From assembly GCF_017303215.1 (NCBI RefSeq), contig NZ_JAEMWU010000001.1, positions 1,922,001 through 1,986,000 on the forward strand: a stretch of 64,000 nucleotides of DNA. Direction: 5' to 3'. Of this stretch, positions 25,928 to 33,960 are shown piece after piece (positions within the stretch are counted from its first letter, which is position 1; every line of letters starts with the position of its first letter). The position numbers and the translations under genes were made by a program. The DNA is from Microbacterium esteraromaticum. GTDB lineage: Bacteria; Actinomycetota; Actinomycetes; Actinomycetales; Microbacteriaceae. The notes under the pieces are model-generated. The model was not told the DNA's origin and searched no databases. It worked only from the letters and a program-made list of their open reading frames with translations.

Positions 25928-27025
25928 ATGACCACCCCCGTCCAACCCACCGCCGCTGACCGCAAGCGGTGGGCTCGGTACCTTGTCGAAGAACGTGCGG
26001 AAGGCGCGGTTTACACCCGCTTGGCGGCACGGCGCACGGGGGAGGAGCGTGAGATTCTGCTCGCCCTCGCCGAGGCGGAGCGCCGTCACGAGCAGCACTG
26101 GCTCGACCTGCTCGGCGGCGAGGAGCCGACGCGCCTTCCGCGCGCCGGAGTGCGCTCTCGCATGCTGGGCTGGATGGCGGGCCGGTTCGGGTCGATCTTC
26201 GTGCTCGCACTCGCGCAGAGCGCTGAGGCGCGATCGCCCTATGACGCCGAGCAGTACGCCACTCCGGCCATGCGCGCCGATGAGAAGGTGCACCACGAAG
26301 TGGTGCGGGGTCTGGCGGCACGGGGGAGGAGGCGTCTGTCGGGCTCATTCCGCGCCGCCGTGTTCGGTGCAAACGACGGACTGGTGTCGAACCTCGCCCT
26401 CGTACTGGGAATCGGCGCGACGGGCGTCAGCTCGTCGTTCGTCCTGTTCAGCGGAATCGCAGGGCTCCTCGCCGGAGCGCTGTCGATGGGCGCAGGGGAG
26501 TTCGTCTCGGTGCGCTCGCAGCGCGAACTGCTGGCGGCGACCGAGGCGAACGACGATGCAGATGCCAATGCGGGCGACCTGGACATCGATGCCAACGAGC
26601 TCGCGTTGGTCTACCGCGCACGTGGGGTCGACGAGGTCGAAGCCCTCGCACGCGCCCAGAAGGTCGTCGCCGCGGCACGTGTCGGTGTGCGGCGCACCTT
26701 CCCGACGCCCGTCGGCGCTGCCGCCCGGTACGACGCCGATGACGTGGTCGGCAGCGATTGGATGGCCGCGATCTCCAGCTTCCTGCTGTTCTCCTCGGGG
26801 GCGATCATCCCGGTGCTGCCGTGGATCTTCGGCCTCAGCGGCATGACGGCGATCCTTGTCGCGCTGGCGCTGGTCGGGATCGCCCTGCTGTCGACCGGCG
26901 CGATGGTCGGCATCCTCTCGGGCGGGCCACCCCTGTCACGCGCGCTACGACAGCTCGTGATCGGATTCGGAGCTGCGGCCATCACGTACGCGCTGGGACT
27001 GGCCTTCGGCGTCGGCGCGGTGTGA
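25928..27025 (+). CDS. Erythrin-VIT1 fusion, membrane Fe/Mn transporter
   Basis: A 365-residue protein with two parts. Residues 1 to about 130 form a rubrerythrin-like helical domain with Glu/His-rich helices (YLVEERAEGAVYTRLAARR, ALAEAERRHEQHW, ADEKVHHEVV) that can hold a di-metal site. From about 140 onward is a VIT1/CCC1-type domain with FGANDGLVSNLALVLG, ALSMGAGEFVSVRSQRE and four to five membrane helices. Fusions of this kind (MbfA in rhizobia) export iron or store it. A cytoplasmic loop rich in Asp/Asn (EANDDADANAGDLDID) may also bind metal. It probably limits iron or manganese toxicity. Confidence 0.9.
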   Translation: MTTPVQPTAADRKRWARYLVEERAEGAVYTRLAARRTGEEREILLALAEAERRHEQHWLDLLGGEEPTRLPRAGVRSRMLGWMAGRFGSIFVLALAQSAEARSPYDAEQYATPAMRADEKVHHEVVRGLAARGRRRLSGSFRAAVFGANDGLVSNLALVLGIGATGVSSSFVLFSGIAGLLAGALSMGAGEFVSVRSQRELLAATEANDDADANAGDLDIDANELALVYRARGVDEVEALARAQKVVAAARVGVRRTFPTPVGAAARYDADDVVGSDWMAAISSFLLFSSGAIIPVLPWIFGLSGMTAILVALALVGIALLSTGAMVGILSGGPPLSRALRQLVIGFGAAAITYALGLAFGVGAV

Positions 27026-27203
27026 GCGCGGTGCGCCTGCACATACAAGAATGACCCCACCGTCGGCCACCTGGTCTTCGATGGGCCCAGGCCGCGGGCG
27101 ACGAGGTCGGTGAAAGAACGGCTTTCATGGGCACGTCCTCTCGACCAAGGAAGCCGGCGGCGAAGTCCGAGGATGACAGCCCGCGCCCGCATATCGTAAA
27201 GGC
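27026..27203. other. Gap before the Pr6Pr gene, possible gene remnant
   Basis: These 178 bases hold no credible full gene. On the minus strand a stretch at about 27040-27190 reads like protein (SRSFTDLVARGLG and then TRWPTVGSFLYVQAH) but runs into antisense of the preceding gene without a natural end. It may be the scar of a lost gene. TATCGT at 27192-27197 is the likely -10 box of the next gene. Confidence 0.3.
27192..27197 (+). promoter_or_regulatory. -10 box for leaderless Pr6Pr gene
   Basis: TATCGT ends exactly six bases before the ATG at 27204, with no ribosome binding site. Confidence 0.5.
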
Positions 27204-27851
27204 ATGTCTACGCTCCAGACACATGTGAAGTTCTGGCAGATTGCGCGAGTGGTTGTCGGCGCCGCAGTCCTTGTCGTGCTTGCGTACACATACTCGCTTG
27301 GGGCAGGCACCGCCGAGCGAAACCCTTTCAACTACTTCGGGTACTTCACCAACCTCACGGCGCTGCTGACGGCGTCGTTGCTTGTAGTTGCTGGCACGTT
27401 TGGTGCCACGCGCTGGGCGCGACACGACGGCATTGTGGTGGCGAGAGCAGTATCGACCACTTGCATGGTCATCGTTGGCGTGATCTACAACACGCTCGTT
27501 CCGGGAACCGGTTCTGCTCCCGCCTGGGTCAGCGTCACCTTGCATCTGGTACTTCCGGCCTTCATCGTTCTCGACTGGATCGCGGGCCCGGGGCGACGCA
27601 CTCTTCCCTGGTCGCGAGTGTGGTGGGTGCTTCCGTATCCAATCGCGTGGGCAGCTGTCGTCCTCCTCCGCGGGGCGACCGATGGGTGGGTTCCATACGG
27701 CTTTCTCCTTCCTAGCCGAGGGTGGGTTTCGCTCGTCGTCCACGTAGCGGGACTTCTCGCGGCTCTCACTGCGGTGGGTGTGCTCGTCTGGTGGACGAGC
27801 CGTCTTCCGCAGGTCATCAGCGAAGAACAGCCCGGTCTCACACCTTCGTAA
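27204..27851 (+). CDS. Pr6Pr-family six-helix membrane protein
   Basis: A 215-residue integral membrane protein with six predicted helices. The pairing NPFNYFGYFTNLTALLTA after helix 1 and YPIAWAAVVLLRG near the end match the FAR-17a/AIG1-like Pr6Pr family found in actinobacteria, whose role is unknown. Codon choice is looser in GC at third positions than in neighbours (for example TTG, GTT, ACA runs), and the gene is bounded by a gap with a possible remnant on one side and an orphan gene tail plus tRNA-Leu on the other. That suggests a more recent arrival. Confidence 0.82.
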   Translation: MSTLQTHVKFWQIARVVVGAAVLVVLAYTYSLGAGTAERNPFNYFGYFTNLTALLTASLLVVAGTFGATRWARHDGIVVARAVSTTCMVIVGVIYNTLVPGTGSAPAWVSVTLHLVLPAFIVLDWIAGPGRRTLPWSRVWWVLPYPIAWAAVVLLRGATDGWVPYGFLLPSRGWVSLVVHVAGLLAALTAVGVLVWWTSRLPQVISEEQPGLTPS

Positions 27852-27915
27852 ACAGAGTGACGGCGACAGGCAAGTCCCCGGCAGTGGCGTAGCGCCGTGT
27901 CGTCCGCGGTGATGG

Positions 27916-28011
27916 TTAGGCGCTGAGTTCGAGGATGGTGTCGGTCACCCCCTCGGCTGCGGTGCCCGGGACGAGCCGGAACCCCCATGAGCCCACGTTG
28001 CTCGTGCAGAC
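27916..28011 (-). pseudogene. Orphan 3' tail of an unknown gene
   Basis: On the minus strand 31 codons read cleanly to a TAA: they include SNVGSWGFRLVPGTAAEG and end TDTILELSA. The composition is protein-like, but upstream the frame runs straight into the tRNA-Leu terminator hairpin and no start exists. This looks like the remains of a gene truncated beside the tRNA. The family is not recognised. Confidence 0.4.
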
Positions 28012-28017
28012 AAAAAC

Positions 28018-28047
28018 GACCCCGAACCGGTTTCCCGGTTCGGGGTC
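28018..28047 (-). terminator. Intrinsic terminator of tRNA-Leu
   Basis: A perfect 13-bp stem (GACCCCGAACCGG with its reverse complement) around a four-base loop. On the minus strand it is followed by GTTTTTG, a fair U-tract, 12 bases after the tRNA 3' end. Confidence 0.88.
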
Positions 28048-28058
28048 ATTTCCTGCTG

Positions 28059-28143
28059 TGCGCGAGGGGGGACTTGAACCCCCACGCCCTTATCGGGCAC
28101 TAGCACCTCAAGCTAGCGCGTCTACCTATTCCGCCACCCGCGC
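28059..28143 (-). tRNA. tRNA-Leu (anticodon GAG)
   Basis: An 85-base tRNA with a long variable arm. The acceptor stem GCGCGGG pairs with CTCGCGC (one G-U), the D-arm has GGTAGACGC, the anticodon stem-loop is CTAGC-TTGAGGT-GCTAG giving anticodon GAG, the variable arm is a GCCCGATAAGGGC-type stem, and the T-arm is GGGGGTTCAAGTCCCCC. The discriminator is A, as for leucine; CCA is not encoded. It reads CUC and CUU codons. Confidence 0.97.
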
Positions 28144-28244
28144 AGGTGTTGGTTTTTGTCGTTGCCGACCGAAGAATGACATTAGCACGATCCAGAGGTC
28201 GGTACGAACCCGCATGACGCCCGGGCGTGGCTGAGCGTCTTCGA

Positions 28245-28250
28245 TACTCT
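28245..28250 (+). promoter_or_regulatory. -10 box for leaderless M20 peptidase gene
   Basis: TACTCT ends six bases before the ATG at 28257; an alternative register GATACT lies two bases earlier. No Shine-Dalgarno sequence. Confidence 0.5.
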
Positions 28251-28256
28251 GGTGCC

Positions 28257-29552
28257 ATGCCCGACTCATCCGTTCCCGAGGTCGCCCAGATCGCGCGCGA
28301 CCTGATCCGCATCGACACGTCCAACTACGGCGGCGGCAAGGCCAACGGAGAGAGGGAGGCCGCCGAGTACGTCGGCGCATTCCTGAAGAGCCTGGGCCTG
28401 GAGCCGGAGTACTACGAACCGATCCCGCGGCGCACCAATGTCATGGCCCGCGTTCCCGGTCGCAACCCGGGTCGGCCAGCGCTTGTCGTTCACGGCCACC
28501 TCGACGTCGTCCCGGCCGTCGCCGAGGACTGGACCGTCGATCCGTTCGCCGGCGAGATCCGTGACGGGATGCTGTGGGGCCGCGGCGCGGTCGACATGAA
28601 GAATATGGATGCCATGATCCTGGCGGCCGTCGCCGATCTGCTGCGTGCGGGGGAGCAGCCCGACCGCGACCTGATCCTGGTCTTCTTCGCCGACGAGGAG
28701 AACGGTGGCGTCGAGGGGTCGGCGCTGGTCGTTCAGGACAAGCCCGAGTGGTTCGCTGGCGCCACCGAGGCGATCAGCGAGGTAGGCGGATACTCGATCA
28801 CGGTTGATGACCACCGCGCGTACCTGCTGCAGGTGGGCGAGAAAGCCCTCATGTGGCTCAGACTCGTCGCGAAGGGCCGCGCCGGGCACGGCAGTCGGTT
28901 CCACGAGGACAACGCCGTCACGCGCCTCTCAGAGGCCGTTGCAGCGATCGGGCGCACCCGGTGGCCCATCCGGCTCACTCCGACGACTCAGGCCCTTCTC
29001 GAAGGGCTCAGCGAACTCACCGGTCGCCCTGTTGACGACCCCGACGCCCTCGCCGCCGCCGCGGGTCCGGCCGAGGCATTCCTGCGGTCGACCTTCCGCA
29101 CGACCGCGAACCCGACAGCGCTCAGCGCCGGCTATAAGCACAACGTCATCCCCGAGAGCGCCGAGGCACTGATCGACGTCCGGGTGATCCCCGGCACTGA
29201 GGACGACGTGCTCGCCGAACTTCAGCGCATCGTCGGTGAAGACATCGAGATCCAGACGGTCGTGCGCGATATCGGCATGGAGACGCCCTTCGCGGGCGAG
29301 TTCGTCGAGCACATGGTGGCCGCACTGGGCCGACATGACCCAGGTGTGCCCGTCATCCCGTACCTGCTCGGCGCCGGCACCGACAACAAAGCGCTGGCGG
29401 CTATCGGTATCACCGGCTACGGCTTCGCCCCACTGCAGCTGCCCGCCGATCTCGACTTCACCGGGATGTTCCACGGTGTCGATGAGCGCGTGCCCGTAGA
29501 CTCGCTTGTCTTCGGCCAGCGCGTGCTGGCCGATCTGCTGCGCGTCTGCTGA
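28257..29552 (+). CDS. M20-family metallopeptidase/dipeptidase
   Basis: A 431-residue zinc amidohydrolase. Metal ligands appear as HGHLDVVP, GRGAVDMKN and ADEENGG, with the last His near the C-terminus in GMFHGVDERVP. The lid/dimer domain lies between (about 190-300). It resembles succinyl-diaminopimelate desuccinylase/ArgE-like M20 proteins annotated as dipeptidases in actinobacteria, but the substrate cannot be fixed. Cytoplasmic, no signal peptide. Confidence 0.92.
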   Translation: MPDSSVPEVAQIARDLIRIDTSNYGGGKANGEREAAEYVGAFLKSLGLEPEYYEPIPRRTNVMARVPGRNPGRPALVVHGHLDVVPAVAEDWTVDPFAGEIRDGMLWGRGAVDMKNMDAMILAAVADLLRAGEQPDRDLILVFFADEENGGVEGSALVVQDKPEWFAGATEAISEVGGYSITVDDHRAYLLQVGEKALMWLRLVAKGRAGHGSRFHEDNAVTRLSEAVAAIGRTRWPIRLTPTTQALLEGLSELTGRPVDDPDALAAAAGPAEAFLRSTFRTTANPTALSAGYKHNVIPESAEALIDVRVIPGTEDDVLAELQRIVGEDIEIQTVVRDIGMETPFAGEFVEHMVAALGRHDPGVPVIPYLLGAGTDNKALAAIGITGYGFAPLQLPADLDFTGMFHGVDERVPVDSLVFGQRVLADLLRVC

Positions 29553-29593
29553 TCAGCATCCGCCGCTTCTCCCGCACCATCTGAAAGCACCGC

Positions 29594-30424
29594 ATGAACC
29601 TGCTCGAAGCGCTCATTCTCGGCATCGTGCAGGGACTCACCGAGTTCCTGCCCATCTCGTCCAGCGCGCACCTGCGCATTGTGGGTACGTTCCTGCCCTC
29701 GGGTGAGGACCCCGGCGCAGCCTTCACCGCGATCACCCAGATCGGTACCGAAGCCGCCGTCGTGGTGTTCTTCTGGCGCGACATCGTGCGGATCATCGGC
29801 CAGTGGTTCCGATCGCTCGCCGGGCGCGTGCCGCGCAATGACCCCGACGCCCGGATGGGCTGGCTGATCATCATCGGAAGCCTGCCGATCGTCGCGCTCG
29901 GCTTGCTTTTCCAAGACAAGATCGAGACCGTCCTGCGATCGCTGTGGCTGGTCGCGATCATGCTGATCGCGTTCGGCATCCTGCTGGGCATCGCCGACTA
30001 CGTCGGTGCGAAGAAGCGCAAGCTCAACCAGCTGACCTACCCGGACGGTGTCGCCTATGGATTCGCCCAGGCGCTCGCACTGGTGCCCGGCGTCTCACGC
30101 TCGGGCGGGACGATCACCATGGGTCTGTTCCTCGGCTACGAGCGCGCAGCCGCCGCGCGCTACGCGTTCCTGCTGGCGATCCCCGCCGTGTTCGGCAGCG
30201 GCTTCTACCAACTGTTCAAGCACTGGGGTGACCCGAACCAGCACTTCACGCTGGGCGAGACGTTCGCCGCGACCGGCATCGCCTTCGTCGTCGCCCTCGG
30301 CGTGATCGCGTTCTTCATGAACTGGATCTCCAAGCGCAGCTTCCTGCCGTTCGTGATCTACCGGGTACTGCTCGGCATCGCCATCATCGTGATGCTGTCG
30401 ACGGGCGTGATCCCCGCGATGTGA
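29594..30424 (+). CDS. uppP: Undecaprenyl-diphosphatase
   Basis: A 276-residue polytopic BacA/UppP enzyme that recycles undecaprenyl diphosphate for cell-wall synthesis. The two active-site motifs are present: [14 protein letters not shown] near the N-terminus and [14 protein letters not shown] in the middle. The length is normal. It also underlies bacitracin tolerance in many bacteria. Weak ribosome site (GAAAG). It stops three bases from the convergent PAC2 gene. Confidence 0.96.
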   Translation: MNLLEALILGIVQGLTEFLPISSSAHLRIVGTFLPSGEDPGAAFTAITQIGTEAAVVVFFWRDIVRIIGQWFRSLAGRVPRNDPDARMGWLIIIGSLPIVALGLLFQDKIETVLRSLWLVAIMLIAFGILLGIADYVGAKKRKLNQLTYPDGVAYGFAQALALVPGVSRSGGTITMGLFLGYERAAAARYAFLLAIPAVFGSGFYQLFKHWGDPNQHFTLGETFAATGIAFVVALGVIAFFMNWISKRSFLPFVIYRVLLGIAIIVMLSTGVIPAM

Positions 30425-30427
30425 CAA

Positions 30428-31270
30428 TCAGCGCTTGTCGGGGCCATCGCCCCGACGGCGCAGGTAGCGCTCGAACGCCTGGGCGATCGCATCCCCCGAG
30501 GCATCGGGGGAGTCCCAGGTGTCGCGCGTTCGCTCGAGCTGACGGATGTACTCGGCCATATCGTCGTCCTCGGCGGCAGCCGCGTCGATCGAGGCCTCCC
30601 AGGCGGCCGCCTCGGTGCGCAGATGCTCGCGCACGGGGCCGACGCCGGTGAGCTCCTCCAGGCGGTCGAGCAACGCGAGCGTCGCCTTCGGAGACGGCGC
30701 TGCGGATGCCACATAGTGCGGCACGCTCGCCCACAGGCTCGCCGTGGGGATCTCGGCGCGGGTGGCGAAATGATCGAGAACGCTGAGGATGCCCACCGGC
30801 CCCTCATAGGTGGACTTCTCCAGCCCATGCGCCTCGCGCACCCGTTCTTCCTGGCTGGTGGCGAACACCGAGATCGGTCGGGTGTGCGGCACATCCGACA
30901 GCATCGCCCCCAGGGTGACGAAACCGGTGATGTCGTCACGCAGGGCGACGTCGATGAACTCGTTCGCAAAGGCCTGCCAAGCACGGGCCGGTTCCGAACC
31001 GGTCAGCAGCCACAGCTCCGGACCCTCGGTCACGCTCGTCGGCCTCCACAGCGAGGCCTCGGGCCACACGAGCTCGCGCTGCCCGGTCGCGTCCATCCGC
31101 GTCGCGGGTCGGGTGTACTGGTAGTCGAAGTACAGTTCAGCGTCCACGGAGTGCACGCGCTGGTAGTCCGTGGACTCGCGCAGCGCCGAAATGGCACCGC
31201 TGGCTGCCTCGCCGGCGTCATTCCAGCCGTCGAACGCGGCGATGATGATACGAGAGCCGAGGGCGTCCAC
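30428..31270 (-). CDS. PAC2-family protein
   Basis: A 280-residue member of the PAC2 family, named after a eukaryotic proteasome assembly chaperone. IIIAAFDGWNDAGEAASGAI at the start, ITGFVTLGAMLSDVPHTRP and TYEGPVGILSVL in the middle are typical of the actinobacterial members (Rv2125 in M. tuberculosis). The bacterial role is not established. It begins at a GTG with GGAGAGGAG upstream. No proteasome subunit gene is in the window. Confidence 0.9.
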   Translation of the reverse strand: MDALGSRIIIAAFDGWNDAGEAASGAISALRESTDYQRVHSVDAELYFDYQYTRPATRMDATGQRELVWPEASLWRPTSVTEGPELWLLTGSEPARAWQAFANEFIDVALRDDITGFVTLGAMLSDVPHTRPISVFATSQEERVREAHGLEKSTYEGPVGILSVLDHFATRAEIPTASLWASVPHYVASAAPSPKATLALLDRLEELTGVGPVREHLRTEAAAWEASIDAAAAEDDDMAEYIRQLERTRDTWDSPDASGDAIAQAFERYLRRRGDGPDKR

Positions 31271-31344
31271 CGAGCTCCTCTCCGTCGGCTTTGGGTATCC
31301 CTCCAGGTTAGTGGGGGCCCGCGCGGAGCGGGCTCTGACACGGC

Positions 31345-31350
31345 TAGCAT
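31345..31350 (+). promoter_or_regulatory. -10 box for leaderless HAD phosphatase gene
   Basis: TAGCAT ends six bases before the GTG start at 31357; no ribosome binding site is visible. Confidence 0.5.
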
Positions 31351-31356
31351 GGTTCG

Positions 31357-32034
31357 GTGAGTGATAAGCCCAGCGCAGTCCTGTGGGACATGGACGGAAC
31401 CCTCGTCGACACCGAGCCCTACTGGATCGCCGTCGAGACCGAACTCGTCGAGTCGTACGGCGGCACGTGGACCCCTGAAGATGGGCTGCAGTTGGTCGGC
31501 AACGCCCTGATCGACAGCGCGAAGATCCTGCGCGCGGCCGGCGTCGACATGGAGCCGGAAGCGATTGTCCAGCTGCTCACCGACCGCGTCTCGGAGCGCC
31601 TGTGTGTTGAGGGTGTCCCGTTCCGCCCCGGCGCGCGCGAGCTGCTCGCCGACCTGCGCGCTGCGGGCATCCCGACCGCCCTGGTGACGATGTCACTGCG
31701 CCGCATGGCACTCGACGTGGTGAGCCTGATCGATTTCCCGGCCTTCGACGTCGTCGTCGCCGGTGACGACGTGGAGCGCCCCAAGCCGCACCCGGATCCC
31801 TACCTCACCGCCGCGACTCAGCTGGGCGTCGACATCGCCGACGCCGTCGTCATCGAGGACTCACCGACCGGGCTGGCCGCGGGACTGGCATCCGGCGCGA
31901 CGACGCTCGGGGTTCCGCACATCGTCGCTCTCGACGACCTCGGCGCGCACGAGCTCTGGCCGACACTGGACGGACGCACCGCCGCCGACATCTCGGATCT
32001 GCGCACGCGCGTTGGAGCGGGGGTGGCACGATGA
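31357..32034 (+). CDS. HAD-superfamily phosphatase
   Basis: A 225-residue HAD hydrolase of the beta-phosphoglucomutase/GPH type. Motif I is WDMDGTLVDTEP, motif II VTMSL, motif III RPKPHPDPYL and motif IV VIEDSPTGLAAG. A helical cap lies between motifs I and II. The substrate is unknown. It is translationally coupled to trmI by an ATGA overlap, so the pair is one operon. Confidence 0.92.
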   Translation: MSDKPSAVLWDMDGTLVDTEPYWIAVETELVESYGGTWTPEDGLQLVGNALIDSAKILRAAGVDMEPEAIVQLLTDRVSERLCVEGVPFRPGARELLADLRAAGIPTALVTMSLRRMALDVVSLIDFPAFDVVVAGDDVERPKPHPDPYLTAATQLGVDIADAVVIEDSPTGLAAGLASGATTLGVPHIVALDDLGAHELWPTLDGRTAADISDLRTRVGAGVAR

Positions 32035-33041
32035 CCGCCGCACGCCCCAGCGGCCCCTTCCGCGAGGGGGATCGCGTTCAGCTCACCGGCCCGAAGGGGC
32101 GGATGCACACGATCACCCTGCGCGCCGATGGCGAGCTGCACACGCATCACGGTGTGCTGTTCCACCGCGACCTGATCGGGCAGCCCGACGGTTCCGTCGT
32201 CACCAACAGTTCCGGCCACGACTACCTGGCGCTGCGGCCGCTGCTGCGCGACTTCGCCCTGTCGATGCCGCGCGGTGCCGCGATCGTGTACCCGAAGGAC
32301 TCGGCGCAGATCGTCATGCAGGCTGACATCTTCCCCGGTGCCGTCGTCGTCGAGGCGGGCGTGGGGTCCGGAGCGCTTTCGCTCGCGCTTCTGCGCGCGA
32401 TCGGGCACGACGGTGCGCTGACCTCGTTCGAGCGCCGCGAGGACTTCGCCGAGGTAGCGAAGGCGAACGTCGAGACCTTCTTCGGTGAGACGCCCGACAC
32501 GTGGGACGTCGTCGTCGGCGACCTCGCAGAGGAGCTCCCCACCCGCTTCGAACCCGGCACCGTCGATCGTGTCGTACTCGACATGCTCGCGCCCTGGGAC
32601 TGCATGGATGCCGTGGCGGATGCCCTCACGCCGGGCGGCGTCGTGATCTGCTACATCGCGACCGCCACGCAGCTCTCGCGAGTGGCCGAGTACATCCGCG
32701 GTACCGGGCTGTTCACGGAACCCGATGCGTCCGAGACGATGGTGCGCGGCTGGCATGTCGAGGGTCTCGCGGTCCGCCCGGACCACCGGATGGTCGCGCA
32801 CACCGGCTTCCTGCTCACGGCCCGCCGCCTCGCACCGGGTGCGGTCCCGCCCGAAGTGCGTCGCCGTGCCTCGAAGTCCAGCTACGGGGATGAGGACGTC
32901 GAGCTGTGGACGCCGGGGGCTGTCGGCGACCGGGAGATCACCGACAAGAACCTGCGCAAGCGCGTACGCGAGGCGCAGAAGGCAGCCGCCGGCGCCAGGA
33001 TCGCCGCCTCGTCGCGCGAGGTACCGCCCGCTTCGGAATAG
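32031..33041 (+). CDS. trmI: tRNA (adenine-58-N1)-methyltransferase
   Basis: A 336-residue TrmI-type enzyme that makes m1A58 in the T-loop of tRNA. The N-terminal beta domain begins FREGDRVQLTGPKGRMHTI, then VVVEAGVGSGALSLALLRAIG is the SAM-binding motif I and VVLDMLAPWDC motif IV. HTGFLLTARRLAPG is the usual C-terminal stretch. It matches Rv2118c. In mycobacteria the proteasomal ATPase, dop, pup, prcBA and pafA follow between this gene and pafBC; here they are absent. Confidence 0.95.
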   Translation: MTAARPSGPFREGDRVQLTGPKGRMHTITLRADGELHTHHGVLFHRDLIGQPDGSVVTNSSGHDYLALRPLLRDFALSMPRGAAIVYPKDSAQIVMQADIFPGAVVVEAGVGSGALSLALLRAIGHDGALTSFERREDFAEVAKANVETFFGETPDTWDVVVGDLAEELPTRFEPGTVDRVVLDMLAPWDCMDAVADALTPGGVVICYIATATQLSRVAEYIRGTGLFTEPDASETMVRGWHVEGLAVRPDHRMVAHTGFLLTARRLAPGAVPPEVRRRASKSSYGDEDVELWTPGAVGDREITDKNLRKRVREAQKAAAGARIAASSREVPPASE

Positions 33042-33044
33042 ACT
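33039..33044 (+). promoter_or_regulatory. -10 box for the FKBP-like lipoprotein gene
   Basis: TAGACT overlaps the trmI stop codon and ends seven bases before the GTG start at 33052, a leaderless arrangement inside a gene cluster. Confidence 0.5.
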
Positions 33045-33051
33045 GGGGCGC

Positions 33052-33960
33052 GTGCGTAAAACGACCGCTGCTCTCTCGGCCCTGGCCCTGTCCGCCCTTG
33101 CTCTGACCGGCTGCTCTGCGGTGCCGGGCAACGATGCCGCGGACTGCGACCGTGTCTCGTCGACCGGCCTGGCGGCGTCCGTCGAGGTCGTTGGCACCTT
33201 CGGTACGCCGCAGGTCGCGATCGACATGCCGGTTCGCGCGTCAGAAGTGAAGTACACCGACCTCATCGTCGGTGACGGCCCCGCAATCGCCGCGTCGAAC
33301 CAGAACGCCATCATGACTCGGCTGCTGGTCAACGGCGACACCGGCGAACCGATCCACTCCGCGCTGAGCGTCTGGAGCCCGGACTCTGCCGCGGCAGAGT
33401 TCCCCGGCGTCGAACAGGCGCTGGAGTGCGCAACCGAGGGAAGCCGCGTCGCCGTCGCGATTCCGGCCGCCGATCTGCCCGAAGGCCTGGCACCGCAGAT
33501 CGGCCTCGGCGCCGACGCCAGCCTCGTCGCCGTCTACGACATCCAGTACACGCTGCTCCCGAAGGCCGAGGGTGATGACGTGTTCAACACCACCCGCGGG
33601 ATCCCCTCGGTGGTGCGTGCACCCGACGGTCGCCCCGGCATCATCGTGCCCGGCAGCGCCGCGCCCGACACGGTCGTCGTCGAGACCCTGATCGACGGGC
33701 GGGGCGAAGCCGTCGCGGACGGCACACCGATGTTCCACTACACGGCCGTGGACTGGGCGAACCGCTCGGTCGTCGGCAGCTCGTGGGACGGCCCCGTGAT
33801 GTTGAACGCGCAGTCCCTGCCCGAAGAGGTCGCCCAGGCGATCTCCGAGGCGACCATCGGCTCACAGGTGATGGTGATCGTGCCGGACGAGACCGGCGAC
33901 GCGGTGACCTACGTCGTCGACATCCTGGGTGTGATCCCCGAGGAGCTGGCACAGGGATGA
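33052..33960 (+). CDS. Secreted lipoprotein, probable FKBP-type peptidyl-prolyl isomerase
   Basis: A 302-residue lipoprotein. A basic start (VRKTT), a hydrophobic stretch and the lipobox ALTGC, with the acylated Cys near residue 20, predict Lgt/Lsp processing and an outer-face location. Two similar beta-rich halves follow; each has an FKBP-like end (LAVWSP..., then FHYTAVDWANRSVVGSSW and later VVDILGVIPEELA). FKBP-type isomerases beside pafBC are common in Microbacteriaceae-like genomes, which supports the call, but the active-site aromatic residues are not all clear. The stop overlaps pafB (ATGA). Confidence 0.7.
   Translation: MRKTTAALSALALSALALTGCSAVPGNDAADCDRVSSTGLAASVEVVGTFGTPQVAIDMPVRASEVKYTDLIVGDGPAIAASNQNAIMTRLLVNGDTGEPIHSALSVWSPDSAAAEFPGVEQALECATEGSRVAVAIPAADLPEGLAPQIGLGADASLVAVYDIQYTLLPKAEGDDVFNTTRGIPSVVRAPDGRPGIIVPGSAAPDTVVVETLIDGRGEAVADGTPMFHYTAVDWANRSVVGSSWDGPVMLNAQSLPEEVAQAISEATIGSQVMVIVPDETGDAVTYVVDILGVIPEELAQG

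Noticed and set aside
27040..27192. Minus-strand reading with SRSFTDLVARGLG and GSFLYVQAH as a gene or transposase tail
   Set aside because: No start or natural end and it runs into antisense of the VIT1 gene; no family could be named, so it is noted only as a possible remnant.
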